64,000 nt of DNA from Rhynchopus sp. YZ270_cl-10 (taxonomy: Eukaryota > Euglenozoa > Diplonemea > Diplonemida > Diplonemidae): assembly GCA_964035575.1 (NCBI GenBank), contig OZ037862.1, positions 62,001-126,000 on the forward strand, read 5' to 3'. The position numbers and the translations under genes are program-made. The notes under the pieces were generated by a model. That model searched no databases. It had not been told where the DNA came from and was given only the letters and a program-made list of their open reading frames with translations. Of this stretch, positions 34,101-43,100 are shown piece by piece (the stretch's first letter is position 1; each line of letters starts with the position of its first letter).

Positions 34101-36003
34101 TGCACGTTGCCGGCGGGCCCACCCGCCCCACACCGATGATCGAGTCCAGCGAGCTGTTTGTGGGTCCGCAGTTCCCGGCGCAGAACGGCATCAGAATCTC
34201 CCCCTTCGTCACAATGTTTGTTGCCTGCTTCAGGAAGGTGACCAGGTCCGACGCAGCGTCGCTCTGTGCCTCTGCATCCCGTCCCTGCTCCTTCGCCTGT
34301 GACTGTGCCTGTGCCTCTGCAGCCCGCCCACTCGACGACGCCCCCGGGCAGTCCGCACTCGCATACTTCAAGCTCGTCCCGTCGTTCGAGTCCTCGAGCG
34401 TGATCGACTCCGCAAACCCAATCCCGTCAAAGCCCGTCAGCAGCTTCTCAAAGTTGCTCTTCTTCGCCACCAGGTCCTGTGGGAACTCCTCCTTCAGCGA
34501 CAGGAGCTTGTCCACATTCCCGAGGGCAAGCTTGCTCGCCTCCTTCTTCGGGCTCGCTGAAGGCGGGTCATCCGTAGGGGCGAGCGTCACACCGAAACCC
34601 CCGAACGCCACCCCTCCCCACCACTTCGCCGACGTCATGTCCGGCTCCCCGAGGCACTGGTAGTGCGGGTGCCCGAGGATCACGTGGATGTCCTGGATCC
34701 CGTACTTCTCCTTCAGGAACTCGTTCGAAATCGCCACCACAAACGAAAACCCGCTGAAGGAGCTTGCCTCCTTGAACCAGTCCAGCGACACCCCGACCGA
34801 GTCCCCCACCTTCGACCAAAACCCCTCCTTCGTAGGCGTCGGCGTTGTCTCTGCAAGCACGCTCGCCCGTCTTTTCAAGACCCCGTCGTCAACGCAAATG
34901 TCCACATCACAGGTTTCTCCAAGGCCACATTCCGCGTCCTTTGTGCACGCAACCCCGCACAGACTCACAGACGGACGGCACGTCTCGCCGGCAACCGTGC
35001 AGTCCAGATCCTGCACGCATCCAGCTGCGGATGCGGCCTCGACACACAGCCCGTCCACGCAGGTCTGCGTCGCAGTGCAGTCCGACGTGTCTGTGCACAG
35101 GGTCCCGTGTTCCGGCACACACTCTCCGTTCAGGCACGTCTCCCCCACAGTCGTACAGTCAATGGGGCTTGTGCAGGTGTTGACGTAGCAACGCCCATTC
35201 TCACACACCTCGTTCGGCCCGCACGTCGACGCGCCGTCTGCGTCACACGTCTTCACGCACTTCTGGCTCTCGCACACCGCTGCCGCCCGCAGACTCGACG
35301 TGCACTCGTCATCGCTGAGGCACTCCTTCTGTCCCTTCGAGAACCCAAACGAGAGTCCGACACCAATCCCAGCGAAGATCTCTGGCTGTGCCGTGTTCAC
35401 ACCAAAGCTGAACCCGCCCCCGACCTGGAACGCCGCCTTCCAGTTTGTTGTCAGCTGGATCGGCACCTCGGGCAACGACACCCCCAGAGTTGCCGTGAAG
35501 AGTGGCCTCGCAAACGCCGCAGCCGCCGCATTCGCCGTTCTGTTCTTCGTCTTCGCCTCCTGCTTCCGCAGGAACGTCTCCTTTGCCTGCAAGAACGCAG
35601 CCTCACGTCTCGCCTCCCCCGTCTCCTGGCTGCACACACCACTCATCATGTCCAGCGCAGGCGCCAGCTGGTCAATCACCATGTCAACCCCGTCAAACGC
35701 CTCCCCGGATTCAAAGTACGCTGTCATGTCCGAGAGACCGACCTCAATCTTGTCCTTCAGGTCTGCCAGAACCTGCGCGTCCTTGAACGCCGACTCGAAC
35801 GCGTCCGTGATCCCCAGCTTCTCCATCTTCTTCTCTGCGAGGTTCATCACCGAGTTCACAACAGTCCCCCTGAAGTCGTCGAGTGCATTCTCCAGGCCGT
35901 CTCCGAGGACACCCAGCGTCAGCGGCTCCCCTGTTGTTGCTTCCTCCTCACACCGCACGCCTGCCAGCAGCAGAAGCAGCACACACAGCCGGTCCCACAC
36001 CAT
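31153..36003 (-). CDS. large secreted cysteine-rich protein, single exon
   Basis: 1616 aa from ATG 36003; the upstream in-frame start at 36111 is TTG. Residues 1-18 are a clean signal peptide (MVWDRLCVLLLLLAGVRC). Residues about 225-375 hold repeated modules of the form C-x4-DC-x5-TC-x2-GxCV (for example CTDTSDCTATQTCVDGLCV). Residues about 375-1380 are a long stretch of alternating hydrophobic strands, probably beta-rich, with no domain I can name. Residues about 1380-1465 form a second cysteine cluster dominated by CTP repeats (CTPQVCTPKVCTPVVCTPGV). There is no C-terminal TM segment or obvious GPI signal, so it is probably extracellular or lumenal. GC-rich coding sequence, no introns. Function unknown. 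Confidence 0.85.
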   Translation of the reverse strand: MVWDRLCVLLLLLAGVRCEEEATTGEPLTLGVLGDGLENALDDFRGTVVNSVMNLAEKKMEKLGITDAFESAFKDAQVLADLKDKIEVGLSDMTAYFESGEAFDGVDMVIDQLAPALDMMSGVCSQETGEARREAAFLQAKETFLRKQEAKTKNRTANAAAAAFARPLFTATLGVSLPEVPIQLTTNWKAAFQVGGGFSFGVNTAQPEIFAGIGVGLSFGFSKGQKECLSDDECTSSLRAAAVCESQKCVKTCDADGASTCGPNEVCENGRCYVNTCTSPIDCTTVGETCLNGECVPEHGTLCTDTSDCTATQTCVDGLCVEAASAAGCVQDLDCTVAGETCRPSVSLCGVACTKDAECGLGETCDVDICVDDGVLKRRASVLAETTPTPTKEGFWSKVGDSVGVSLDWFKEASSFSGFSFVVAISNEFLKEKYGIQDIHVILGHPHYQCLGEPDMTSAKWWGGVAFGGFGVTLAPTDDPPSASPKKEASKLALGNVDKLLSLKEEFPQDLVAKKSNFEKLLTGFDGIGFAESITLEDSNDGTSLKYASADCPGASSSGRAAEAQAQSQAKEQGRDAEAQSDAASDLVTFLKQATNIVTKGEILMPFCAGNCGPTNSSLDSIIGVGRVGPPATCNGVEASVSVETLTVGSLAHLITAGELASVGKTMMESDIMKTVLSLGIQDTTLSFGVTTDGIKLAAVGSPLLPETTGSAFVSLLKDMVEEIQLGASASLAYSGVLELELRVGTEADTDDSQAFRVSDATGTYGASTYMRYIVDAIGSTAPPRQELGMTFPFIVCVDDCNDSEKRKDIYFNGDLSIIVTPTAQILRGSIVAAGWWYESFEIPFIHLGDMVLGMDWDLKSPLPTGLVLGAAACIGRQDNCVDQVQPYVEARAYIGLSATLPEDNFFVVMVSELTIGSIADFVSAEVPWLVLLTGEASDAGLAAAEAAFEALGVDVSEVTSTLQNIQKALPPQFAESGLYPFDKDYKANCVAPAADAGVTEINKDCFAYMSFSPLKEQTLELGLSTLVVPKGLAFAGRLNFIGWEMAAEVAISPTQFYVNATMDHIALKFGDVDFIRIGSHLNAAKEAAGGARFLVDLNIAPPAAEVNIQGAFDIPLLRSYGALLLIVDSEKLHFAGEMNLFDGALTSTAEVYFPWDFTSFHMSLSDMTFLYGVVKVKQVLFEYDTAAPVPYAIFNSDISVLFAVNVQTTLSVQGNTIAFSLGVAVLGVQNTISGTAQINTNNFLNSEFSISVSSDLDPTVVIAAVVDGAKVVASTAVGVWNTVSGQVSSAWTSVTNQFNKAPLNRMVSVIGNFLSDMRTVLNNIANALSQASLSNLVSLSKDFANGDFSSLGDATFNLAGAFGLSGTEGHTEVDAGEGVNEYGCRWKRIKYFECFMTPEACTPQKCTGGDCTPAKCTGGDCTKVCVGCCGFKKCKKTCTPQVCTPKVCTPVVCTPGVCTPAFKTCGSAKYGNRFPDKACMQEIADAAKQVEDDLIVMKRKDDAVTSSKTKNPALAGLAAGTTVPQVSVLNVALTLPVGQTSTTGDVASDVDVLAGPCGGAAGTQRTTVSGAAFNMATLADYKISLAAAQGALSSGIEATLLSKQCGLDSEILDEV

Positions 36004-36542
36004 TGTTCCGCTTCTCTTCTGTGCTGCTGTTTCTTTTTGTGGTCTGTTATATCTGTTGTGGGGATGTGGGTATGTCGTTGCATCGGTGTTGCAACAAGAA
36101 CAAAGTTTCAAAAAGAGAAGGACCTTTTTTAATCTTTATCCTCGTATTCTGAGAAGGCCTCCAACGTGACAGAACCAAAGCGGAAGACACACACAATAGC
36201 TGCACCACGGTGACTGTCTTTCCAGAGGGGAGAAAAATTTACGAGCCCTACTAGTTACTTTACCGTACTAGAGCGCTTTGGGTACTGTGGACATTCCCGG
36301 CTCGCAAAACACTGGCAAATATCACAATATTCGAATAGAAAGAAAAAACCGACAAATTGTTATAGGGGCTAGAAACACTACCATATCCATACACTTCAAG
36401 GCTAGCACATGAAGAGTGCCTACCCAAACCCTACCCATTTTTACTTTTGAAAACTTGGTTTGTATTAGTGTAGCCACCCTAGAGTGTGCTCCACTATACT
36501 TTAGTTTATTTTTTTGTATCAACCCCTCCCACAACCTTCGTC
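36004..36542. other. intergenic, one dispersed repeat
   Basis: Between the secreted-protein start and the six-TM stop. Apart from the 52-bp repeat at 36445 nothing is recognised. Confidence 0.5.
36445..36496 (+). repeat. 52-bp dispersed repeat, copy 1
   Basis: Starts TTTTGAAAACTTGGTTTGTA; its exact reverse complement (52 of 52) is at 60700-60751, 24 kb away. It lies about 50 bp downstream (gene sense: before position 36543) of the six-TM gene's stop, so in its 3' UTR. Confidence 0.85.
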
Positions 36543-37316
36543 TCAAATCCCAGACGGATTTACACCAAAATCTTCGAGAGAGTCGCCTTCGTCGCTGGAG
36601 ACGTCAGTGCCGTCGTCGTCATCGTCGGAGAGGAGGGTGACGTTTACTAAGGCAACGACTGCACCGCCTATACCACCTAGGGCATATGTGAGTTTGCGGT
36701 AGAGGGAGTGCCCAGAGGTGGGGTCTTCGAGGTCGCAGAGGCCAAAGACTAGGCCGTAGATGAGACCTGTGGTGACGCAGCCGATGGCGGTGGTGAGGGA
36801 GGCACGGAGCATGCGTTGTTGTGGGTCGGTGTGCAGCATGGGTGCCGTATCGCCTGTGTGTGTCTCCCTCGTGAAGAACAGCATCACCACATCCAAGGCA
36901 AGGTAGATAAACGCAAAGGAAAGGCACGCACTCAAAAAGGCGTACAAAGCGACCTTCACGGCCTCGGGTAGACCACGTACGATTTTGTTGTCGAGCGCGA
37001 TGCAGACGCCCCCACTCAACGCAACGCAGACAGTGCCACCAACAACTATAGCGCGAGAACGGCCGTTCAGGCGAGCATCGCGTACGCGCCAAGCAAGCAC
37101 GCCAGAGAGAACGAAAAGAAGACAGCCGAAAACGATTGCGAAGATGGGGCTGATAGTTACCTGTGGTCAAAATGAGGCGTTCCAAAAAAGGTTTGATAAA
37201 CAGCGTCATGAACATACCTGTTCTAAAGACCCACCCACCACTGCCGCCATCGCAACACCTGCGAGAGCACCTACCACCGCACACCCAGCACGCTTGAGAA
37301 GGTTTGGCAATGCCAT
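36543..37316 (-). CDS. six-TM small membrane protein, two exons
   Basis: Exons 37316-37218 and 37160-36543 give 238 aa. Hydrophobic segments: residues about 11-29 (Ala/Gly/Val-rich), 34-55, 70-90, 98-128, 150-172 and 190-212, several rich in Gly (ALGGIGGAVVALV). A short acidic tail (DDDDDGTDVSSDEGDSLEDF) ends the protein. The Gly-rich helices recall Tim17-like or tetraspan carriers, but no signature is present, so no function is assigned. Intron 57 nt. Confidence 0.7.
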
Positions 37317-37563
37317 GGTCGCCTAGAGAGGGAGGGAACCCGCGTTGACAAAAAAAGTGCAAAAACTACTCACTGATGTGAGCAGGTTTTGTCTGTGTAC
37401 ACCTGGGGTGCTTTTGGTTGCGTGTATTGGGATGTGGAAGAAAGTTATAAAAAGAAGTCACTTTAGTTTTGAAAAGAAACGCGTTTAGTTAAGGTTTAAA
37501 AAGCAATTCTAGGGAAGGAAGGGTTACGGGCATCTCGCGGAGCCAGTAACGACAAAAAAAAGA

Positions 37564-37610
37564 AGTTGAAAGTGCAAACGTCTCACGACGCAGGCACTGA
37601 TTCTCCGCGG
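37564..37610. repeat. A2 repeat copy
   Basis: GTTGAAAGTGCAAACGTCTC, short arm, GACGCAGGCACTG, then TTCTCCGCGG. Confidence 0.8.
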
Positions 37611-38175
37611 AAAAAAATCAAGACAATCAAGAGAAAAGCTTTTGTCAGGTTCAGCTAGATCCTTACAAAAAAATTATAGAATTATTTTAAACGAGCACAG
37701 CCCAACGGGCAGATGTCCCTTCCCGTTCCATTTCAAAACCAGAACAAAGGCAGCAAGACCACTTGCCTTGCAAAACTATTTGTTTTTGCCACTCTGAGAC
37801 TGAACTACTAAAATGTTCGAGGAAGGAAACGCCTTCCCAAGCGACAGCGACATCATATCTCTAGCAAAGTGTCTGGCCTTAGCTTTCTGGCCTCTGGTTT
37901 CTTTAAGCGGGTGGGCTGTGGGGGGGGAAGAGAAAACTTGTAAGGAGCATTACCTCTCGTACCTCACGCATCTGGAAAAAAATCTGTGCACATCGACAGC
38001 GTGCACCTGAAAAGAGGGATGAACGGGCACAAGGGGTATTCCCTTATTGATGTTTTTGTTTTTTCTCGATTGTGCAGACCAAAAATCGTCCGAAAGATGC
38101 AAAGTACAAAAGCGCATGCTTACGACAAAATAATAGAACAGGTACAGTTCGTCGACATTGAATGAACCGCAACAA

Positions 38176-38280
38176 AGTTTGACTTGAAATACAAAAGCCC
38201 TCTCGTGACACGTGTACCTTGGTACATGACCGGGTCTACTGGGGTGGACCCCAACCATGCAAACCCCTACATCCATTTCA
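38176..38280. repeat. A repeat copy (near consensus)
   Basis: TTTGACTTGAAATACAAAAG, CCCTCTCGTGACA, hairpin GTACCTTGGTAC, then hairpin TGGGGTGGACCCCA and CATCCATTTCA. Confidence 0.85.
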
Positions 38281-38588
38281 AGGCATATCATCAGAACAAA
38301 AGAAATCAGAAGGCTGTGTATTAACGATTTGTCCACTCCGATTAAGGGTGCCGGACAAAAAAATAGCGGCGTGTTACTGGGGAACGGCTTTCTTAGTGGC
38401 AACAAAACAAAAAACTGGCAAAAAAATACATAACATTCGTACAAACACCTTTATGACACACACACAATCGCTGCGATGCTTTTCGAGCGTCTACGTTCGA
38501 CGCGCCTCTCTCCTCGCTTCTGAGACTTTGAACACACAATTCCAACGATTTTACAACACCGCCTCTGTCTACAGGCATGTCTCCCTCC

Positions 38589-39056
38589 CTAACTCCACAG
38601 CACCTCCTCGCAGGCGTACACGGAGACACGCTTCATAGAGGCGTGTCGTGACTTTCTCTGTTCGCTGCGGTCCTTGCGGCGGTCGTCTGCAACGCTCTGC
38701 TCATAGAGCAGCTTATGCAGGAGGTCCTCTGCCTTGCGCAGGTCTGTGCGTTCTTCAGTCCTACTGCCACGGTGTACGTTCCGTTCTGTACCAGACGTCT
38801 TCAGGGTCGACTGTAAATAGCGAATCTTCGGCAACGTCTCTGAGCTGTGCTCCACACGCTCGCAACCCCAGTCCTGCAGACAGCTTGCACGAACCGACAT
38901 ACTCTGGCGTAGCGCAAGCAACACTACAGCATGTTCCACTAACAGCGCGCGACTCGCATTGAGACACTCGCTAAACAGACGCACACTCTCCAACCTACAA
39001 TACGAAGTGTCCTCTTGAGCAAAGCAACGCGTTTGTAATGCAATGAGATCAATCAT
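38589..39056 (-). CDS. small hypothetical protein, 155 aa
   Basis: Single exon. No domain is recognised. The first 60 residues are mixed hydrophobic with four Cys; residues about 100-145 are strongly charged and helical (Arg/Lys/Glu/Asp). Support as a gene comes from codon use like its neighbours and from a strong leader-acceptor arrangement just upstream (39065-39126). It lies on the same strand as all other genes. It could still be a chance frame in an expressed RNA. Confidence 0.6.
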   Translation of the reverse strand: MIDLIALQTRCFAQEDTSYCRLESVRLFSECLNASRALLVEHAVVLLALRQSMSVRASCLQDWGCERVEHSSETLPKIRYLQSTLKTSGTERNVHRGSRTEERTDLRKAEDLLHKLLYEQSVADDRRKDRSEQRKSRHASMKRVSVYACEEVLWS

Positions 39057-39064
39057 TTCATTCC

Positions 39065-39126
39065 CTTGAGGTTGGGGTCAGGGGAGGAGGGAGAGGGAGG
39101 GAGAGAAGGAGAGAGGGAGGGAAAAA
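39065..39126 (-). promoter_or_regulatory. probable leader splice acceptor of the 155-aa gene
   Basis: About 50 nt of nearly pure C/T in gene sense, then a short A-bearing stretch ending CTCAAG, 9 nt before the ATG at 39056. Confidence 0.55.
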
Positions 39127-40139
39127 ACCATCACCGTGTTTTAATTTGACTTTTGTGGCTGACCTATAGTCTAAACTTTTTTATATGCGGGGAGGGAGAA
39201 AATAGTACATCAAAACCCTTCGCAGGAGTGTTCGTGTTACCGTAGGGGGGTATTTGTGATGTTTATCATAAAACAACAAGCAGCTTTGTATGATTACCGT
39301 ACTTTGATGCATGAAGCATAGTCCACACGTGTGACGAAAGAAATATCAAAAATAGTCGGCAAAAACATCTTGCTGAAGTGTTGGGGGCGAAATGGTTCAA
39401 GTGTTTGAGAATCACTGCGCCTCACGGCAGAACAGTGCGCTCTGTGGATGCGAAACACAAGAGAAAAGTTGGGTAGGGGGAAACCGGGGTGGGATTGAGC
39501 CTCGTGCTCAAAATAAAAATAAAACAAACTGTAGTGTTGATGCAGGCACCTCCGACTGACCCACATACGATGCCAGCCATCCGGATGAAAGCATTAGTAC
39601 CCTGCGGCCTATAACAGTAGGTAAACAAATTTTTAGAAGATGGATTTCACCTCACGGCGGAAATGCCATCCCAAAGGATGCAATGAAACGACTCTGCCTC
39701 CTGACAACAGACCATGATAGAGTGAGTGGCACTGTGTTAACGGTTAAAAGCGTATTTTATAACATGTGTCCAGCACAAACCCACACGGACCTTATAACTT
39801 GGCAGCAAGACTGGGGAACATTAGAAAGAGAGAGAAACGCACACTATTTCTAGCAAAACAGCAAGCATTTAAGGGTGTACCATGGTACGCCCGGAATAAG
39901 AGAAAAACGATGAAATGTGCTTCACTGCACACATACATCAGAGAGGATTCGGTTGTCGACATCCAGGTCAAACGAAACACGATTGCAGAAAACACCCATG
40001 GCATTGACACTTCAACATATTTCACAAGCAAACTGTGGTGTCTGCCTCCTCTGCACACTTTGCTTGCGTTGGTCTGTTCTGAACTTCAGACCGTCTACCG
40101 ATGCGCCGCTCACAGATCTGCGTGGGGTGTGTGGTGTTT
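39127..40139. other. intergenic, one repeat E copy
   Basis: Spacer between the LRR-protein stop and the 155-aa gene. Only repeat E is recognised. Confidence 0.5.
39540..39616. repeat. dispersed repeat E, copy 2
   Basis: Matches 7702-7779 with only a few changes over about 70 bp, in the same orientation. Confidence 0.8.
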
Positions 40140-43100
40140 TTAATGCATCACTTTGTCTTGTTGTTTCATACCGAAGTTGTTCTCACGGTAGATTACGACA
40201 TCTGCAGCGTTGCTCACTTCGTCGCTGGTAGGGGCACGGCCACTCAAATTGTTCTGGTTAATGACAAGCATGCTCAAGGTACGGTGTGGTCCATCCTCAA
40301 CAAAAGGGAAGTTGCCAGAGAACGCGTTTGACCCCGCCTTGAGAACCTCAATCTTCAGATCGGTCGCATACAAGTTCTCAAGAGCACCGCTCAAGGCGTT
40401 GTGTGTCACATCCACGTACGTCGCCTCTGGCATCAGAGACATGTCCAGAGCGCCAGTCAGAAGGTTAAAGTGGAAGTGCCCTCTCACCATGTTCGGGTAC
40501 GACCTGAGCCCTCCGGTCAGCTTGTTGTGATTCAGGATAACGCGTTTGCAGCTGTCGCACTCAGGAAGCCCACCACTGAAGCTGTTGCCCTCGGCAACGA
40601 GGTTGATAAGGCCTGACGGGAGGTTCTCAATGGGCCCCTCAAGATTGTTCAAACTCAGGTCAAATCCGGTGACGGTGTCGAGGAAGGTGGGGAAGGGTCC
40701 GGTGAGGCCAGCACCGCGTGCACCAACGTACCTCGTCACATTCTGAAGGGCATAGGGGAAGGGTCCGTTGATTTGGGTGAAGGACATCTCCAAGTCAAGG
40801 AGAGAATCAGGGAGTCCGTGGAAGCCCGTCACACCAGTGCCCCTGACATTGAGCTCGACAAGGCCGGTCAGAAGAGAAAGATCGGGCAACTCGCCAGTAA
40901 TGTTGGTTCCCTCGAGGTTCAGTCTCTGGACGAATTCATCACGGAAGCACGTCACACCCTCCCAGGCACACACGTCGTTGCCATTCCACGAGTCAAAAAC
41001 ACTAGTTTCATTAACACCCACCAGGTACTTGATGCCATACAATGCTTTGTGTGCACACGCATGTCCCTCGCAAGCAGTAGAAAACGAGAGCTCACCGATC
41101 GAGAGCATAACCACACCCTCACGAACGTCGTTGTCGTCAGTCACAACAAGCTTGTACTGGGAGTAATAACCAGGGTCCGCAATTGTGTACGTCTTGGTGT
41201 TTCCTGCTGCCTCCCACACTGCAATCGTCTGGTCCTGCTGCGTGTCAACCACAGTCCACACGCCATCCGCAAATCCCTGCATCGTGAAGTCCTTGGGTGA
41301 ACGTGTCTTCACATCGCCGTTCGAGTAGACAATTGTGTAGGACAGGAAACGACGGTCAGACACAAAGTTGTATCCGAGCTCAGCAGGTGTCACAAACGTC
41401 TGCGACAGGTACATGCTGCTCGGAACACGGTCAAAGGCGTAGTACAGCGGGTACGCAGAAGAGTACGGAGCAGTGCCGAAAGGACCCAGGCCATTGGGCA
41501 GGATTGGCGGGGACGGCGGCGATGGTGGGGATGGTGGGGACGGTGGCGTGGGTGCGTCAGCCCAAGAGAGCTCACCGATCGAGAGCATAACCACACCCTC
41601 ACGAACGTCATTGTCGTCAGTCACAACAAGCTTGTACTGGGTGTACTCAGCAGGAGAAGCGATTGTGTACGTCTTTGTGTTTCCTGCTGCCTCCCACACT
41701 GCAATCGTCTGGTCCTGCTGCGTGTCGAGCACAGTCCACACGCCGTTCGAGAATCCCTGCATCGTGAAGTCCTTGGGTGAGCGTGTCTTCACATCGCCGT
41801 TCGAGTAGACAATTGTGTAGGACATGAAACGACGGTCAGATCCGAAGTTGTATCCGATCTCAGAAGGTGTCACAAACGTCTGCGACAGGTACATGCTGCT
41901 CGGAACACCGTCAAAGGCGTTGCTCTGTGGGTACTCAGAAGTGTACGCAGGGGTACCGAAAGCGCCCAGACCAGTTGGCGGGGATGGTGGGGACGGAGGG
42001 GATGGTGGCGTGGGTGCGTCAGCCCAAGAGAGTTCACCGATCGAGAGCATAACCACACCCTCACGAACGTCATTGTCGTCAGTCACAACAAGCTTGTACT
42101 GGGTGTACTCAGCAGGAGAAGCGATTGTGTACGTCTTGGTGTTTCCTGCTGCCTCCCACACTGCAATCGTCTGGTCCTGCTGCGTGTCGAGCACAGTCCA
42201 CACGCCGTTCGAGAATCCCTGCATCGTGAAGTCCTTGGGTGAACGTGTCTTCACATCGCCGTTCGAGTAGACAATTGTGTAGGACATGAAACGACGGTCA
42301 GATCCGAAGTTGTATCCGATTTCAGAAGGTGTCACAAACGTCTGCGACAGGTACATGCTGCTCGGAACACCGTCAAAGGCGTTGCTCTGTGGGTACTCAG
42401 AAGTGTACGCAGGGGTGCCGAAAGCACCCAGACCAGTTGGCGGGGATGGTGGGGACGGAGGGGATGGTGGCGTGGGTGCGTCAGCCCAAGAGAGTTCACC
42501 GATCGAGAGCATAACCACACCCTCACGAACATCATTGTCGTCAGTCACAACAAGCTTGTACTGGGTGTACTCAGCAGGAGACGAGATGGTGTACGTCTTG
42601 GTGTTTCCTGCTGCCTCCCACACTGCAATCGTCTGGTCCTGCTGCGTGTCGAGCACAGTCCACACGCCGTTCGAGAATCCCTGCATCGTGAAGTCCTTGG
42701 GTGAGCGTGTCTTCACACCACCGTTCGAGTAGACAATTGTGTAGGACATGAAACGACGGTCAGATCCGAAGTTGTATCCGATTTCAGAAGGTGTGACAAA
42801 CGTCTGTGACAGGTACATGCTGCTCGGAACACCGTCAAAGGCGTTGCTCTGTGGGTACTCAGAAGTGTACGCAGGGGTGCCGAAAGCACCCAGACCAGTT
42901 GGCGGGGATGGTGGGGACGGAGGGGATGGTGGCGTGGGTGCGTCAGCCCAAGAGAGCTCACCGATCGAGAGCATAACCACACCCTCACGAACGTCATTGT
43001 CGTCAGTCACAACAAGCTTGTACTGGGTGTACTCAGCAGGAGACGAGATGGTGTACGTCTTGGTGTTTCCTGCTGCCTCCCACACTGCAATCGTCTGGTC

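Larger units (their letters stand above)
37317..38588. other. intergenic spacer with A2 and A repeats
   Basis: AT-rich. Holds an A2 copy (37564-37610) and an almost complete A copy (38176-38280). No gene seen. Confidence 0.55.

Noticed and set aside
31144-36169. Several long plus-strand open frames (up to 594 codons) opposite the secreted-protein gene
   Set aside because: They are shadows of the GC-rich coding strand, with Arg/Pro/His-heavy composition and no domain. The minus strand carries the signal peptide and cysteine modules.
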